The notes: generated from the sequence alone by a model not told the origin. 22,177 nucleotides of DNA from an uncultured Syntrophomonadaceae bacterium (GCA_944391275.1 CALXSZ010000127.1:1-22177); one strand, 5' to 3'; shown: positions 12,913 through 20,970, numbered from the stretch's first letter. A program made the numbers and translations.

Positions 12913-14685
12913 ATGAATAAACAAGCTAAAGAGATGCTGCTTTTTCTACCGTCCGTCGAGTTTGTTGACGATGGCGTAACCCATGGAATTTTGTCCCATT
13001 TTGAACCAGGCATCCGCGTGCTAAAAAAAGGATTTCAGCTGGATCCAAGATTCAAACCGCTCGAATGCGATATCCTTTTCGAAAAGGACGTCCCCGTTAG
13101 AATGCGGGATGGCATTACGATTTATACGGATATTCTCCGGCCTGTTACAAATGAAAAGGTTCCAGGCCTCATCGCATGGAGTCCCTATGGCAAAAGCAGC
13201 GGGAACGCGCCGCGCTATACCAACATGTTTAAAATGATCGGCATTGCGGACAACAAATTATCCGGTCTCCAGAAATTCGAGGGTCCGGATCCGGCATGGT
13301 GGTGCAAAGAAGGCTATGCGGTCTGCCATCCGGATCCACGAGGTATCGTCCATAGCGAGGGGGATATCGTTATGTTGGGATCCCAGGAAGCGGAAGACTG
13401 TTATGATTACATCGAATGGCTGGCTCAACAGGACTGGTGCAACGGAAAGACCGCGTTGACGGGGACTTCCTATCTGGCTATGACACAGTGGGCCATCGCG
13501 GCGGAGCGGCCCCCGCACCTTACCTGCATAAATCCCAACGAGGGACTCCAAGACGCTTATCGTGATTGGAGCAACCGCGGCGGAATCCCGGATCCGGGAT
13601 TCATGGCGCTGTTGAGCAACGTCAATCACGTCCACGCAGGCGAGCCTGTAAAACGCGAAGATATTGCCCGTGAAGCCGTTGAATATCCTTTTGCCAATGT
13701 TCCTCTTTGGGAAGACAAAGTAACCCATCCAGAAAAAATAGAATGCCCGGCGCTTGTGGTCGGAAGTTATACCAACACGCTGCACAGCAACGGCACTTTT
13801 CGAGCATGGCGAGCGTTGGGAAGCAAAGAAAAGTGGCTCAGAATCCACGACTCGCAAGAATGGCCCGATTATTATGATGAAAACAGTCAGCAGGAACGTC
13901 TAAAATTTTTCGATCATTATCTTAAGGGGATCGACAACGGTTGGGAAAAAACGCCAATCGTCCAATATACGTTACAGGATCTAGAAGGCGGCGATATGAC
14001 CGGTCTCAAGGCGGACACTTTTCCGCCTGAAGGAATCCGCTATTACAAACTGTTCCTGAACGGCGGAACGCGAACAATGGCCGAACAACAAACTCCGGTC
14101 GATATTCCTTCTCCGTTTCCTGCCGTTCATACGCCGCCTCTCGTGCCTCAAGTTTCTTTTATCTATACGGTCAACGAGCGCACGGAAATGATCGGTTATC
14201 CAAAGCTAAAACTTTGGGTGGAAACCAAAGACACGGACGATATGGATATCTTCGTGTTGGTTCAGAAGTTCGATAAAAACGGGAATGTACTGCGGCAGAT
14301 CAACATTCCAAACAAATCCGCAAGGGTTTACGATAACGGCGATTACGGCGCGTCTGTTACCGTATATTCCGGAACGAACGGAATTCAACGCTTATCGATG
14401 CGGCATTTGGACGAAGAAAAAACGACCGATATCCATCCCGTTTATACGTTTGATCGCAGTGAAAAATTGAATCCGGGAGAAATCGTTCCAGTAGAAGTCG
14501 AACTTTCTCCAATAGGCTTGGTACTGTATCCAGACGAGGGTCTGAGACTCATTGTCAGCACCCAGAATATCTTGGGTAACATGATGCCTCTAGTCAAACC
14601 CTATGTCCCTCAAAATCAAGGAGTCTTGATTATTCACGCAGGCGGTCCGTTCGACTCCTATTTACAGATCCCCATAAAAAAATAA
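12913..14685 (+). CDS. CocE/NonD-family alpha/beta hydrolase
   Basis: 590-aa hydrolase of the X-Pro dipeptidyl-peptidase/cocaine-esterase group, acting on esters or amides; the substrate is unknown. The N-terminal alpha/beta-hydrolase domain has VRMRDGITIYTDILRP (63-77), the nucleophile elbow ALTGTSYLAMTQW (Ser186) and a CocE-type PDPRGIVHSEGD segment. The histidine is probably His312 in LRIHDSQEWPDYY. The place where relatives carry the acid (SWSDxxLH) reads SYTNTLH here, so Asn288 may replace the aspartate. After KFFDHYLKGIDNGWEKTP comes the C-terminal jelly-roll domain. No signal peptide, so it is cytoplasmic. AAGGAG lies 10 nt before the ATG. It is convergent with a TetR-type regulator gene. 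Confidence 0.88.
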   Translation: MNKQAKEMLLFLPSVEFVDDGVTHGILSHFEPGIRVLKKGFQLDPRFKPLECDILFEKDVPVRMRDGITIYTDILRPVTNEKVPGLIAWSPYGKSSGNAPRYTNMFKMIGIADNKLSGLQKFEGPDPAWWCKEGYAVCHPDPRGIVHSEGDIVMLGSQEAEDCYDYIEWLAQQDWCNGKTALTGTSYLAMTQWAIAAERPPHLTCINPNEGLQDAYRDWSNRGGIPDPGFMALLSNVNHVHAGEPVKREDIAREAVEYPFANVPLWEDKVTHPEKIECPALVVGSYTNTLHSNGTFRAWRALGSKEKWLRIHDSQEWPDYYDENSQQERLKFFDHYLKGIDNGWEKTPIVQYTLQDLEGGDMTGLKADTFPPEGIRYYKLFLNGGTRTMAEQQTPVDIPSPFPAVHTPPLVPQVSFIYTVNERTEMIGYPKLKLWVETKDTDDMDIFVLVQKFDKNGNVLRQINIPNKSARVYDNGDYGASVTVYSGTNGIQRLSMRHLDEEKTTDIHPVYTFDRSEKLNPGEIVPVEVELSPIGLVLYPDEGLRLIVSTQNILGNMMPLVKPYVPQNQGVLIIHAGGPFDSYLQIPIKK

Positions 14686-14696
14686 TGGAACGCAAA

Positions 14697-14736
14697 AAAA
14701 AACGATCCGCACCCTTCGTGTACGGATCGTTTTTTC
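14697..14736. terminator. Bidirectional terminator between hydrolase and regulator genes
   Basis: A 13-bp stem, AAAAAACGATCCG (14697-14709) / CGGATCGTTTTTT (14723-14735), serves both convergent genes. Confidence 0.92.
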
Positions 14737-14737
14737 T

Positions 14738-15307
14738 CTATAACAATACCTTTTGCGTAGCCAGACTCACATAGGCGAACATGCGCTGGAGATCCAGCTC
14801 AAGGTTTCTCTCAATATGCCACTTAATGGTCGTTATAACCAACGTTGCGTAAATCGTAGCGAAATAGTCGCGAAATTCGGGGGCGTCCGTCGCGTCGCGA
14901 TTAAGCCGCTCCAAACACAGATTGCGAAGGAGAGCCTCCATATCTCGATAAAGATGAATCGTGTCGCCTTCCCTTTTCCAAAGTACAAGAATGGCTCTGC
15001 GGTTCGTTTTGATGTAACTATAAATAGTACGAATAACAGCTTGTATTTCGAAAATACTCCTTTTCTTTTCAAAGCGTCTCTCAATAAGCGCCGCAATGGT
15101 ATCCATATATTCTTGCGTCAGCCGCTCCGCTAAATCATACTTGTCAAGATAATAACGGTAGAAGGTTGCGCGATTAATTTTGGCGGCGTCCAAAATCTCC
15201 TGAACATGAATCTTTTCCAGTGGTTTTTCATCCAAGAGCGTTAGAAAAGTTTCTTTAATATTCTTTTTGGTCTTCTGAATACGAAGATCCTCTTTTTTCT
15301 CCGGCAA
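14738..15307 (-). CDS. TetR/AcrR-family transcriptional regulator
   Basis: DNA-binding regulator of about 189 aa. The N-terminal helix-turn-helix is typical of TetR proteins: TKKNIKETFLTLLDEKPLEKIHVQEILDAA then KINRATFYRYYLDKYDLAERL. The C-terminal helical domain would bind a ligand and dimerise. Its layout, with an HTH followed by an IYSYIKTNRRAILVL helix, resembles the DhaS/TetR_C_8-type branch. The start is probably TTG at 15307, since GGAGGG lies 6 nt upstream; the ATG at 15313 directly abuts that site. A longer frame to 15400 has no ribosome binding site and would extend past the promoter. It may control the convergent hydrolase or itself; the target is not shown. Confidence 0.85.
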   Translation of the reverse strand: MPEKKEDLRIQKTKKNIKETFLTLLDEKPLEKIHVQEILDAAKINRATFYRYYLDKYDLAERLTQEYMDTIAALIERRFEKKRSIFEIQAVIRTIYSYIKTNRRAILVLWKREGDTIHLYRDMEALLRNLCLERLNRDATDAPEFRDYFATIYATLVITTIKWHIERNLELDLQRMFAYVSLATQKVLL

Positions 15308-15337
15308 TACCATCCCTCCACGATTCGCGTACGAAAT

Positions 15338-15367
15338 AGTATACCATAAATTATTCGCTTTTTCCAA
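15338..15367 (-). promoter_or_regulatory. Promoter of the TetR-type regulator gene
   Basis: Minus-strand TTGGAA (15362-15367), 18-nt spacer, TATACT (15338-15343) with extended TGG before the -10. A short symmetric TTCG-CGTA-CGAA (15324-15335) lies at the predicted start site and could be an autoregulatory operator. Confidence 0.7.
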
Positions 15368-15573
15368 CGGAGTAAATTTGTTCCAAAGGCGCCTTTTCAC
15401 GCAAACGTTTTTCTATCACTCCGTTGTAGACAAGCGTTCTTTATGAATCTTTCCAATATTTCTAAAAGATTGGATCGGCTGCTCATTCCGTCACGGTCAA
15501 GGATTTTGGCAACAGGAAAGCTCGTGCACAATTCGGTTTAACGCATGTCTTTGATGATTTTTAACATCTATGA

Positions 15574-15614
15574 CAAAAACACAAACGACGTTTAACCCAT
15601 TGCTAAACGCCGTT
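15574..15614 (-). terminator. Terminator of the glucosaminidase gene
   Basis: On the minus strand AACGGCGTTTA (complement of 15604-15614) pairs with TAAACGTCGTT (complement of 15584-15594) over 11 bp with one G-U, followed by TGTGTTTTTG. It lies 12 nt after the gene's stop. Confidence 0.82.
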
Positions 15615-15625
15615 GTTTTAAAATG

Positions 15626-16540
15626 CTAGATGGAAGAATCAAAAACCTTCGCATAGTAATCCTGGATAATGCTTTCTCCATAACCCACGCCCGGAACTGC
15701 CCATCGACCATTTAAATCTTGCCAATTCGGAGCAATCCCCCGGGTCACCAAAGTAAAGCGCGGATCGACAATATCCCGTCCCTCCGGCAAAGGATCGGTG
15801 CAACAGTACGCATACAAATGCTGAATCTGCGCTTCAACTCCATCGGCCGGGGTGGCAAAAATGGCGCCGTGTACGCCCTCAACATACCAAACCCGCGAAC
15901 GATCCGCTCCATAAAGACTTTCTTCACCCGTAGCCGGAGACCCGGTCGCCCCTAAACCGCAATAGTTATTCTGGTAAGCTTGTACCAAATTCCCGTATTT
16001 CCACCAACCGGTTTCTTTCGCAGCTTGACAAAAAGCAATGTCTCCCCGAATGCCATAAATCTTGCCAATATCTAAATAGAGTTGCGCAACGTCCGGAGCA
16101 TCAGGATTATTCGCCCACGCTAATTGTTGCAATTGCTCGGCGGTTGCAACGGATTCTCCCTGGATGGGTTGTCCAATCGAAACATCCAGGAAAGCGTCCA
16201 TTTCACTGTTGTCGTTGACCGGATTCATTACTGGAACTTCCGTGGTAGGCGTTTCTACTTCCGCTGGATTAGTTTCCGCCTCTACCCGCTCCGTAATCAG
16301 AACTTGTCGATTTTCCGCATCCCAATCGACATTTAAATTTAATCCCTCGCTAATCGCACGAATCGGAACCATCGTACGGTCATTTATGATCACCGGCGCA
16401 ACGTCGGTTTGGATCTGCTCTCCATTGAGCCACAACGTAATCGGCTGATCCGCCAAAACTCTTTGCGCTCCCATTCCCGCCACAAAAGTAAAGCAAAAGC
16501 CGCAAAGAATTCCCACTACCTTTTTCCATTTTTTATGCAT
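15626..16540 (-). CDS. Secreted peptidoglycan N-acetylglucosaminidase with copper-amine-oxidase-N domain
   Basis: 304-aa exported protein. A signal peptide (KKWKKVVGILCGFCFTFVAG, cleavage probably after VLA30) is followed by a copper amine oxidase N-terminal-like domain (about 33-85: ITLWLNGEQIQTDVAPVIIN, then RTMVPIRAISEGLN). That module is common on exported Firmicutes proteins and probably binds the cell surface. A Pro/Thr/Glu-rich linker (about 86-112) leads to a glucosaminidase (GH73-like) domain with the catalytic Glu176 in QAAKETGWWKYGN and the NNYCGLGATG motif. It should cleave glycan strands in wall turnover. The start at 16540 has AAGGAG 9 nt upstream. Monocistronic, with promoter at 16575-16603. 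Confidence 0.9.
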   Translation of the reverse strand: MHKKWKKVVGILCGFCFTFVAGMGAQRVLADQPITLWLNGEQIQTDVAPVIINDRTMVPIRAISEGLNLNVDWDAENRQVLITERVEAETNPAEVETPTTEVPVMNPVNDNSEMDAFLDVSIGQPIQGESVATAEQLQQLAWANNPDAPDVAQLYLDIGKIYGIRGDIAFCQAAKETGWWKYGNLVQAYQNNYCGLGATGSPATGEESLYGADRSRVWYVEGVHGAIFATPADGVEAQIQHLYAYCCTDPLPEGRDIVDPRFTLVTRGIAPNWQDLNGRWAVPGVGYGESIIQDYYAKVFDSSI

Positions 16541-16574
16541 GTTTTTTGACTCCTTGTTGAAATTTTCTTTTTTT

Positions 16575-16603
16575 ATCTTACCGTAGTGTGAAACAGGCTG
16601 CAA
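16575..16603 (-). promoter_or_regulatory. Promoter of the glucosaminidase gene
   Basis: Minus-strand TTGCAG (16598-16603), 17-nt spacer, TAAGAT (16575-16580), about 35 nt before the start codon. Confidence 0.65.
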
Positions 16604-16674
16604 CCTTTATTTTTTAATATTTTTACGTAAAATCTCCACTTTTTGTAAATTATTGATAAAATTTTTCTCTCTTA

Positions 16675-16704
16675 TTGACGATTGTCCTCGTTTTGTGTTA
16701 CAAA
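16675..16704 (+). promoter_or_regulatory. Probable promoter of the pot operon
   Basis: TTGACG (16675-16680), 18-nt spacer, TACAAA (16699-16704). It predicts a start near 16711 and so an untranslated leader of about 195 nt. Confidence 0.55.
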
Positions 16705-16710
16705 TACAGT

Positions 16711-16906
16711 ACTGAATCCTGCGGTTGAGAAGCCGGAATACTTCACAACCCTCCACAGCATAGCAAACAGCGCTTCAAGTCGTTGCCTTATGATCTGCAA
16801 AATTCAGCAATCTGCGCGAGTCCTGTCGTTCTCGCGCCTGCAAAATTCTCTGTGCCGGCCTTTTGAATTTTGCATCTCTCAAATATTTTTTAGGGAGGGA
16901 TTGTCA
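16711..16906 (+). promoter_or_regulatory. Structured 5' leader of the pot operon (candidate cis-regulatory RNA)
   Basis: The leader holds a GC-rich hairpin, GCGCGAG (16814-16820) / CTCGCGC (16831-16837), bracketed by two direct copies of CTGCAAAATTC (16795-16805 and 16838-16848). The exact reverse complement GAATTTTGCA follows at 16865-16874 and can pair with either copy, so two mutually exclusive folds are possible. A CCCTCC at 16750-16755 is complementary to GGAGGG in the ribosome binding site (16895-16900). No known riboswitch class was recognised. Polyamine-responsive control is an inference from the downstream genes. Confidence 0.5.
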
Positions 16907-17950
16907 TTGGCCGAAGAAATTATTCGTTTGGTCAACATCGCCAAAGAATTTCATGGCGTTCAGGTTTTGGATCATATCAACCTGCAAATTTTCCGCAACG
17001 AATTTGTCACCCTGCTGGGGCCCAGCGGTTGCGGAAAAACAACCACTCTTCGTATCATCGGCGGTTTTGAGTCGCCCTCCAGCGGCGACCTCTTATTTGA
17101 AGGAGAACGCATCAACGAGGTTCCTTCTTTTAAACGTCGAGTCAACACGGTTTTCCAAAATTACGCACTATTTCCTCATTTAAACGTCTTTGAAAATATT
17201 GCTTTCGGTCTTCGCATCAGCAAATTAAACAATAAGCAAATTGCCCGCAAAGTAACTGAGGCTTTAGAACTTGTCAATTTGCGCGGTTATGAAAAACGGG
17301 GAATTCACTCGCTTTCCGGCGGACAGCAACAGCGGGTCGCTATCGCTCGAGCCGTCGTCAATGAACCGGAAGTTTTGCTATTGGACGAGCCGTTAGCCGC
17401 TTTGGACTTAAAATTGCGTAAAGAAATGCAAATTGAATTAAAAAATATTCAAAAGCGTTTAGGCATTACCTTCATCTTTGTGACGCATGACCAAGAAGAG
17501 GCTTTAACGATGTCGGATACCATTGTCGTGATGAAAGACGGACGTATCCAGCAAATCGGGCAGCCCATCGACATTTACAATGAACCGAAAAACATGTTTG
17601 TGGCGGATTTCATTGGCGCCAGCACGATTCTTCCTGGTCGTTTCATCCAAGATTTTCACGTTTTCTTTGCGGACCGAGCGTTCGACTGCGTCGATAAAGG
17701 GTTTGCTCCGCAAGAAGAGGTTGACGTCGTCATTCGTCCGGAAGACGTGAAACTCGTGGCGCCGGAAGATGGGATGCTTCAGGGCGTAGTGACATCAGTC
17801 GTCTTTAAAGGCGTTCACTACGAAATGTTGGTGGAAAGCGGCGATATCGTCTGGAAAGTCCACAGCACGTTGATGGAGCCGGTGGGAAGCAACGTCGGAA
17901 TGGTCATTTTGCCCAATGATATCCACGTTATGAAGAAGGTGGCGTCATGA
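16907..17950 (+). CDS. potA: Spermidine/putrescine ABC transporter ATP-binding protein
   Basis: 347-aa ATPase subunit of the polyamine importer, on the cytoplasmic face of the membrane. Motifs: Walker A GPSGCGKT (38-45), Q-loop VFQNYALFPH (81-90), signature LSGGQQQRVAIARA (135-148), Walker B VLLLDEPLAALD (155-166), H-loop FVTHDQEEA (190-198), and a C-terminal TOBE-type regulatory domain (DVVIRPEDVKLV). The start is TTG at 16907, with GGGAGG 8 nt upstream; a TTG two codons earlier is too close to it. The frame continues open upstream to 16682, across the predicted promoter, so that extension is rejected. The stop overlaps potB by 4 nt (ATGA). Confidence 0.96.
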   Translation: MAEEIIRLVNIAKEFHGVQVLDHINLQIFRNEFVTLLGPSGCGKTTTLRIIGGFESPSSGDLLFEGERINEVPSFKRRVNTVFQNYALFPHLNVFENIAFGLRISKLNNKQIARKVTEALELVNLRGYEKRGIHSLSGGQQQRVAIARAVVNEPEVLLLDEPLAALDLKLRKEMQIELKNIQKRLGITFIFVTHDQEEALTMSDTIVVMKDGRIQQIGQPIDIYNEPKNMFVADFIGASTILPGRFIQDFHVFFADRAFDCVDKGFAPQEEVDVVIRPEDVKLVAPEDGMLQGVVTSVVFKGVHYEMLVESGDIVWKVHSTLMEPVGSNVGMVILPNDIHVMKKVAS

Positions 17951-18774
17951 AGCGAAATTGGATGGCCTACCCCTATTTTTTTTGGATGCTGCTTTTTACG
18001 ATTGTCCCGCTGTTGATGGTGTTGTATTTTAGTTTTACTGCCAGCGTTAACGGCGACGGTCGTTTTTCTTTCGCCAATTTTCAAAGGGTTTTGGATCCAT
18101 TATATCTAAATGTTATTTGGCGTTCGGTACGTCTGGCGTTTATCAGTACCGTGATCTGCCTGGTTTTAGGCTATCCCGTCGCCATGCTTTTGGCTCAAAG
18201 CCAAGCCAGTCGCCAGTTCACATTAATTGTTCTTTTTGTCATCCCGATGTGGATGAATTTTCTGGCGCGCACGTATGCCTGGATGACGCTTTTAGAGCGA
18301 AACGGCCTGATCAATACGTTTTTAGGATGGTTCGGTCTAGGTCCCTATAATCTTCTGCATACGGAGTTTGCCGTCGTATTGGGCATGATTTATAATTTTC
18401 TGCCCTTTATGGTGCTGCCGATCTATACGGTACTCAATAAGATGGATCCGGCCTTAACCGAAGCTTCTTATGATCTAGGAGCAACACCTATAAGGACCTT
18501 TTTTCGCGTTACGTTGCCTTTAAGCTTGCCGGGAGTTCTTTCCGGGATCAGCATGGTTTTCATGCCCGCTGTCACGACTTTTGTTATTCCACAATTATTA
18601 GGCGGCGGCCAGTTTACGATGATCGGGAACCTGATTGAACAGCAGTTCCTGCGCTCCAACGATTGGGGATTCGGCTCAGCCTTATCCATTATTCTCATGC
18701 TCCTTATTTTACTAAGCATGCGGATTATGTCTCATTATGATCGAGACCGCGGAGAGGGAGGGGGATTTTTCTAA
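17947..18774 (+). CDS. potB: Spermidine/putrescine ABC transporter permease
   Basis: 275-aa inner-membrane subunit with about six transmembrane helices. The ABC-permease EAA loop, which docks on PotA, is visible as EASYDLGATPIRTFFRVTLPLSLPGVLSG near residue 177. The protein opens RNWMAYPYFFWMLLFTIVPLL, typical of PotB. The start overlaps the potA stop by 4 nt and the stop overlaps the potC start by 1 nt, so the subunits are translationally coupled. Confidence 0.96.
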   Translation: MKRNWMAYPYFFWMLLFTIVPLLMVLYFSFTASVNGDGRFSFANFQRVLDPLYLNVIWRSVRLAFISTVICLVLGYPVAMLLAQSQASRQFTLIVLFVIPMWMNFLARTYAWMTLLERNGLINTFLGWFGLGPYNLLHTEFAVVLGMIYNFLPFMVLPIYTVLNKMDPALTEASYDLGATPIRTFFRVTLPLSLPGVLSGISMVFMPAVTTFVIPQLLGGGQFTMIGNLIEQQFLRSNDWGFGSALSIILMLLILLSMRIMSHYDRDRGEGGGFF

Positions 18775-19562
18775 TGCGTTTTTTGAAAAAAAGCTATTTG
18801 GGACTGATTTTCCTTTTTCTCTACGCGCCTATTCTTATTCTGATTATTTTCTCGTTTAACGCGTCGAAATCACGCGGCGCTTGGGGCGGTTTCACGCTGG
18901 ATTGGTACCGGCAGCTTTTCCAGGACGACGCGCTTTTGACGTCCTTATATAATACGATTGTGATTGCAATTGTGGCGTCGATTGTTGCGACGCTCTTAGG
19001 AACAATCGCTGCCATCGGCATCTACCGCATGAAGGGGTTCCGCAAGTCGTTTATGATTAATTTAACGTATTTGCCCATTCTCAATCCAGACATTGTGACC
19101 GCAATTTCCTTTATGTTGCTGTTGATCTATTTGAAGATTCCACGCGGGATGCTTTCCCTGCTTTTGGCGCATATTACTTTTTGTCTACCCTTTGTCATTA
19201 TTTCGGTGCTTCCGAAGCTAAGACAGTTGGATCCTCAAATTTACGATGCGGCGCTCGATTTGGGCGCAACCCCTAAGCGAGCGTACTTTTCCGTTATTTT
19301 GCCGCAGATTTTGCCGGGTATTTTCGCAGGTTTTCTGTTAGCTTTTACGATGTCGATTGATGATTTTGTTATCAGCTATTTTACTACCGGCAACGGCGTC
19401 TCGAATTTGTCGATTTCGATCTATTCCATGGCGCGGCGGGGCATTAATCCAAAAATTAATGCGGTTTTAACGATTTTATTCGTGGGCATTCTGGCGTTGA
19501 TGTTCTTCATCAATCGCCGTGTGAATACCAATTCAAGCAAAAAAGAAAGAGGGAATGTATGA
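18774..19562 (+). CDS. potC: Spermidine/putrescine ABC transporter permease
   Basis: 262-aa second permease subunit of the polyamine importer, pairing with PotB to form the channel. It opens with a hydrophobic helix ending IIFSFNASKSRGAWGGFTLDWY, a PotC-type motif, and carries the EAA loop as DAALDLGATPKRAYFSVILPQILPGIFAG. The SIDDFVISYFTTG sequence is also typical of PotC. A GAGGGAGGGGGA run lies just upstream as ribosome binding site. The potD start follows after 1 nt. Confidence 0.96.
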   Translation: MRFLKKSYLGLIFLFLYAPILILIIFSFNASKSRGAWGGFTLDWYRQLFQDDALLTSLYNTIVIAIVASIVATLLGTIAAIGIYRMKGFRKSFMINLTYLPILNPDIVTAISFMLLLIYLKIPRGMLSLLLAHITFCLPFVIISVLPKLRQLDPQIYDAALDLGATPKRAYFSVILPQILPGIFAGFLLAFTMSIDDFVISYFTTGNGVSNLSISIYSMARRGINPKINAVLTILFVGILALMFFINRRVNTNSSKKERGNV

Positions 19563-19563
19563 A

Positions 19564-20619
19564 ATGAAAAAAACGGGTCGTCTGATTGGACTGGGGTTAG
19601 CCCTGATGGGATTGCTGTTAACCGCAGGTTGTGGCGGCGGTGAAACAACTGCCGAGAAAGAAACGCTCATGGTCTATAATTGGGGCGATTATATCGATCC
19701 TCAGGTTTTGGACGATTTTGAAGCCGAGTTTAATGTAGACGTGATCTATGAGGAATTCGCAACAAACGAGGATATGTATGTAAAAATCAAGGCGGGCGCT
19801 AGCAATTACGACGTGGCTATCCCATCCGATTATATGATCAACAAAATGATCAAAGAAGATTTGTTGTTGCCCATCAACTTTGAGAACGTTCCGAATTATG
19901 ACCTTATTGACGCCAAATACAAAGATTGGTCTTTTGATCCGGAAAATACGTACTCCGTTCCTTATATGTGGGGAACCATCGGGATTATATATAACACGAC
20001 GATGGTGGATGAACCCGTTACCAGTTGGGAAATTTTATGGGACGAGAAATACGAAAAGAATATGTACATGCTCAACAGCCAGCGAGATACTTTGGCCGTC
20101 GCGCAGGAAATATTGGGAATTTCCCTCAATAGTACCGATGAGCAAGAATTGGAACAAGCTAAACAACTGCTCATTGAGCAAAAACCGCTGGTTTCTTCCT
20201 ATGTAGGCGATGAAGTCAAAGATTTGATGGTCGGCGGCAACGCTGCGTTAGCGCTGGTTTGGTCGGGCGATGCGGTTACGATGTCCGCACAGAATCCTGA
20301 TTTAGAATATGTCATTCCGGAGGAAGGCAGCAATTATTGGGTCGATTCCATGGTTATCCCGGTTACGTCTCAAAATCCGGAATTAGCAGAACAATTCATT
20401 AATTATATGTGCCGTACGGATGTGGCCTTGAAAAATGCTGAGTATATCGGTTATAATACTCCTCAGGTAGAAGTATTCGAACAACTCCCAGAGGAACTGA
20501 CTTCGGATGAAAACTTCTATCCCACCGAAGAAATTTTGAATAATTGTGAAGTTTTTGAAGATTTAGGGGATGCTCAGCCATTATATGATCGAATCTGGAC
20601 GGAAATTTTAGCCAGCTAG
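19564..20619 (+). CDS. potD: Spermidine/putrescine-binding lipoprotein
   Basis: 351-aa extracytoplasmic substrate-binding subunit. A lipoprotein signal peptide ends in the lipobox LLTAGC (Cys23), so the protein should be lipid-anchored outside the membrane and deliver polyamine to PotBC. Family motifs: LMVYNWGDYIDPQVLDDFE at the mature N-terminus, YDVAIPSDYMINKMI, SVPYMWGTIGIIYN, and GNAALALVWSGDA. The ATG at 19564 is preferred over 19555, because GAGGG is 10 nt before the former and only 1 nt before the latter. Which polyamine is bound cannot be read from the sequence with certainty. Confidence 0.96.
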   Translation: MKKTGRLIGLGLALMGLLLTAGCGGGETTAEKETLMVYNWGDYIDPQVLDDFEAEFNVDVIYEEFATNEDMYVKIKAGASNYDVAIPSDYMINKMIKEDLLLPINFENVPNYDLIDAKYKDWSFDPENTYSVPYMWGTIGIIYNTTMVDEPVTSWEILWDEKYEKNMYMLNSQRDTLAVAQEILGISLNSTDEQELEQAKQLLIEQKPLVSSYVGDEVKDLMVGGNAALALVWSGDAVTMSAQNPDLEYVIPEEGSNYWVDSMVIPVTSQNPELAEQFINYMCRTDVALKNAEYIGYNTPQVEVFEQLPEELTSDENFYPTEEILNNCEVFEDLGDAQPLYDRIWTEILAS

Positions 20620-20693
20620 GATCTTATTATAGAAAGAGAACCCCATTGTAAAAAAAGGATGCTTGAAATCGAACATTTCGTATGGAGGAATTT

Positions 20694-20939
20694 ATGAACG
20701 ACGCAGACCCAAATGCTGACAATCCCATCAAAGATCCAAATGAGAAAGAATTAAACCAGTCAACGAAGGCGGATGAACTTTTAGACGTGGGGGAGGAAGA
20801 AGAAGCCCCTTCCAAGTATCATCGTATTCTTGAAAATTTCAGTCAACTGGGAAATTTATTTACTCGCGACGATTGGATTGATATTTTAACGCATTCACGG
20901 GGTTCTTACGAGGATAAGTTGCGGGGTCGCCGGCGCTGA
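20694..20939 (+). CDS. Small acidic protein, unknown function
   Basis: 81-aa soluble protein not recognised as a named family. The N-terminal half is very acidic and probably disordered (DADPNADNPIKDPNEKE, then VGEEEEAP). The second half looks helical (KYHRILENFSQLGNLFTRDDWIDILTH) and ends in a basic tail (KLRGRRR). The ATG at 20694 has GGAGG 5-6 nt upstream; the in-frame ATG at 20682 overlaps that site. It lies 74 nt after potD with no visible terminator or clear promoter between, so it may be the last gene of the pot operon. A strong terminator follows. Confidence 0.7.
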   Translation: MNDADPNADNPIKDPNEKELNQSTKADELLDVGEEEEAPSKYHRILENFSQLGNLFTRDDWIDILTHSRGSYEDKLRGRRR

Positions 20940-20970
20940 TCCAGTTTTCTCATGGTATACATGATTTTTG

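Noticed and set aside
13258..13857. 199-codon minus-strand reading frame opposite the hydrolase gene
   Set aside because: It is antisense to a gene with clear family motifs, has no ribosome binding site, and its translation has no recognisable domain.
16682..16906. 75-codon N-terminal extension of PotA
   Set aside because: It crosses the predicted promoter and structured leader, lacks a ribosome binding site and does not look like any PotA domain. TTG at 16907 has the proper site.
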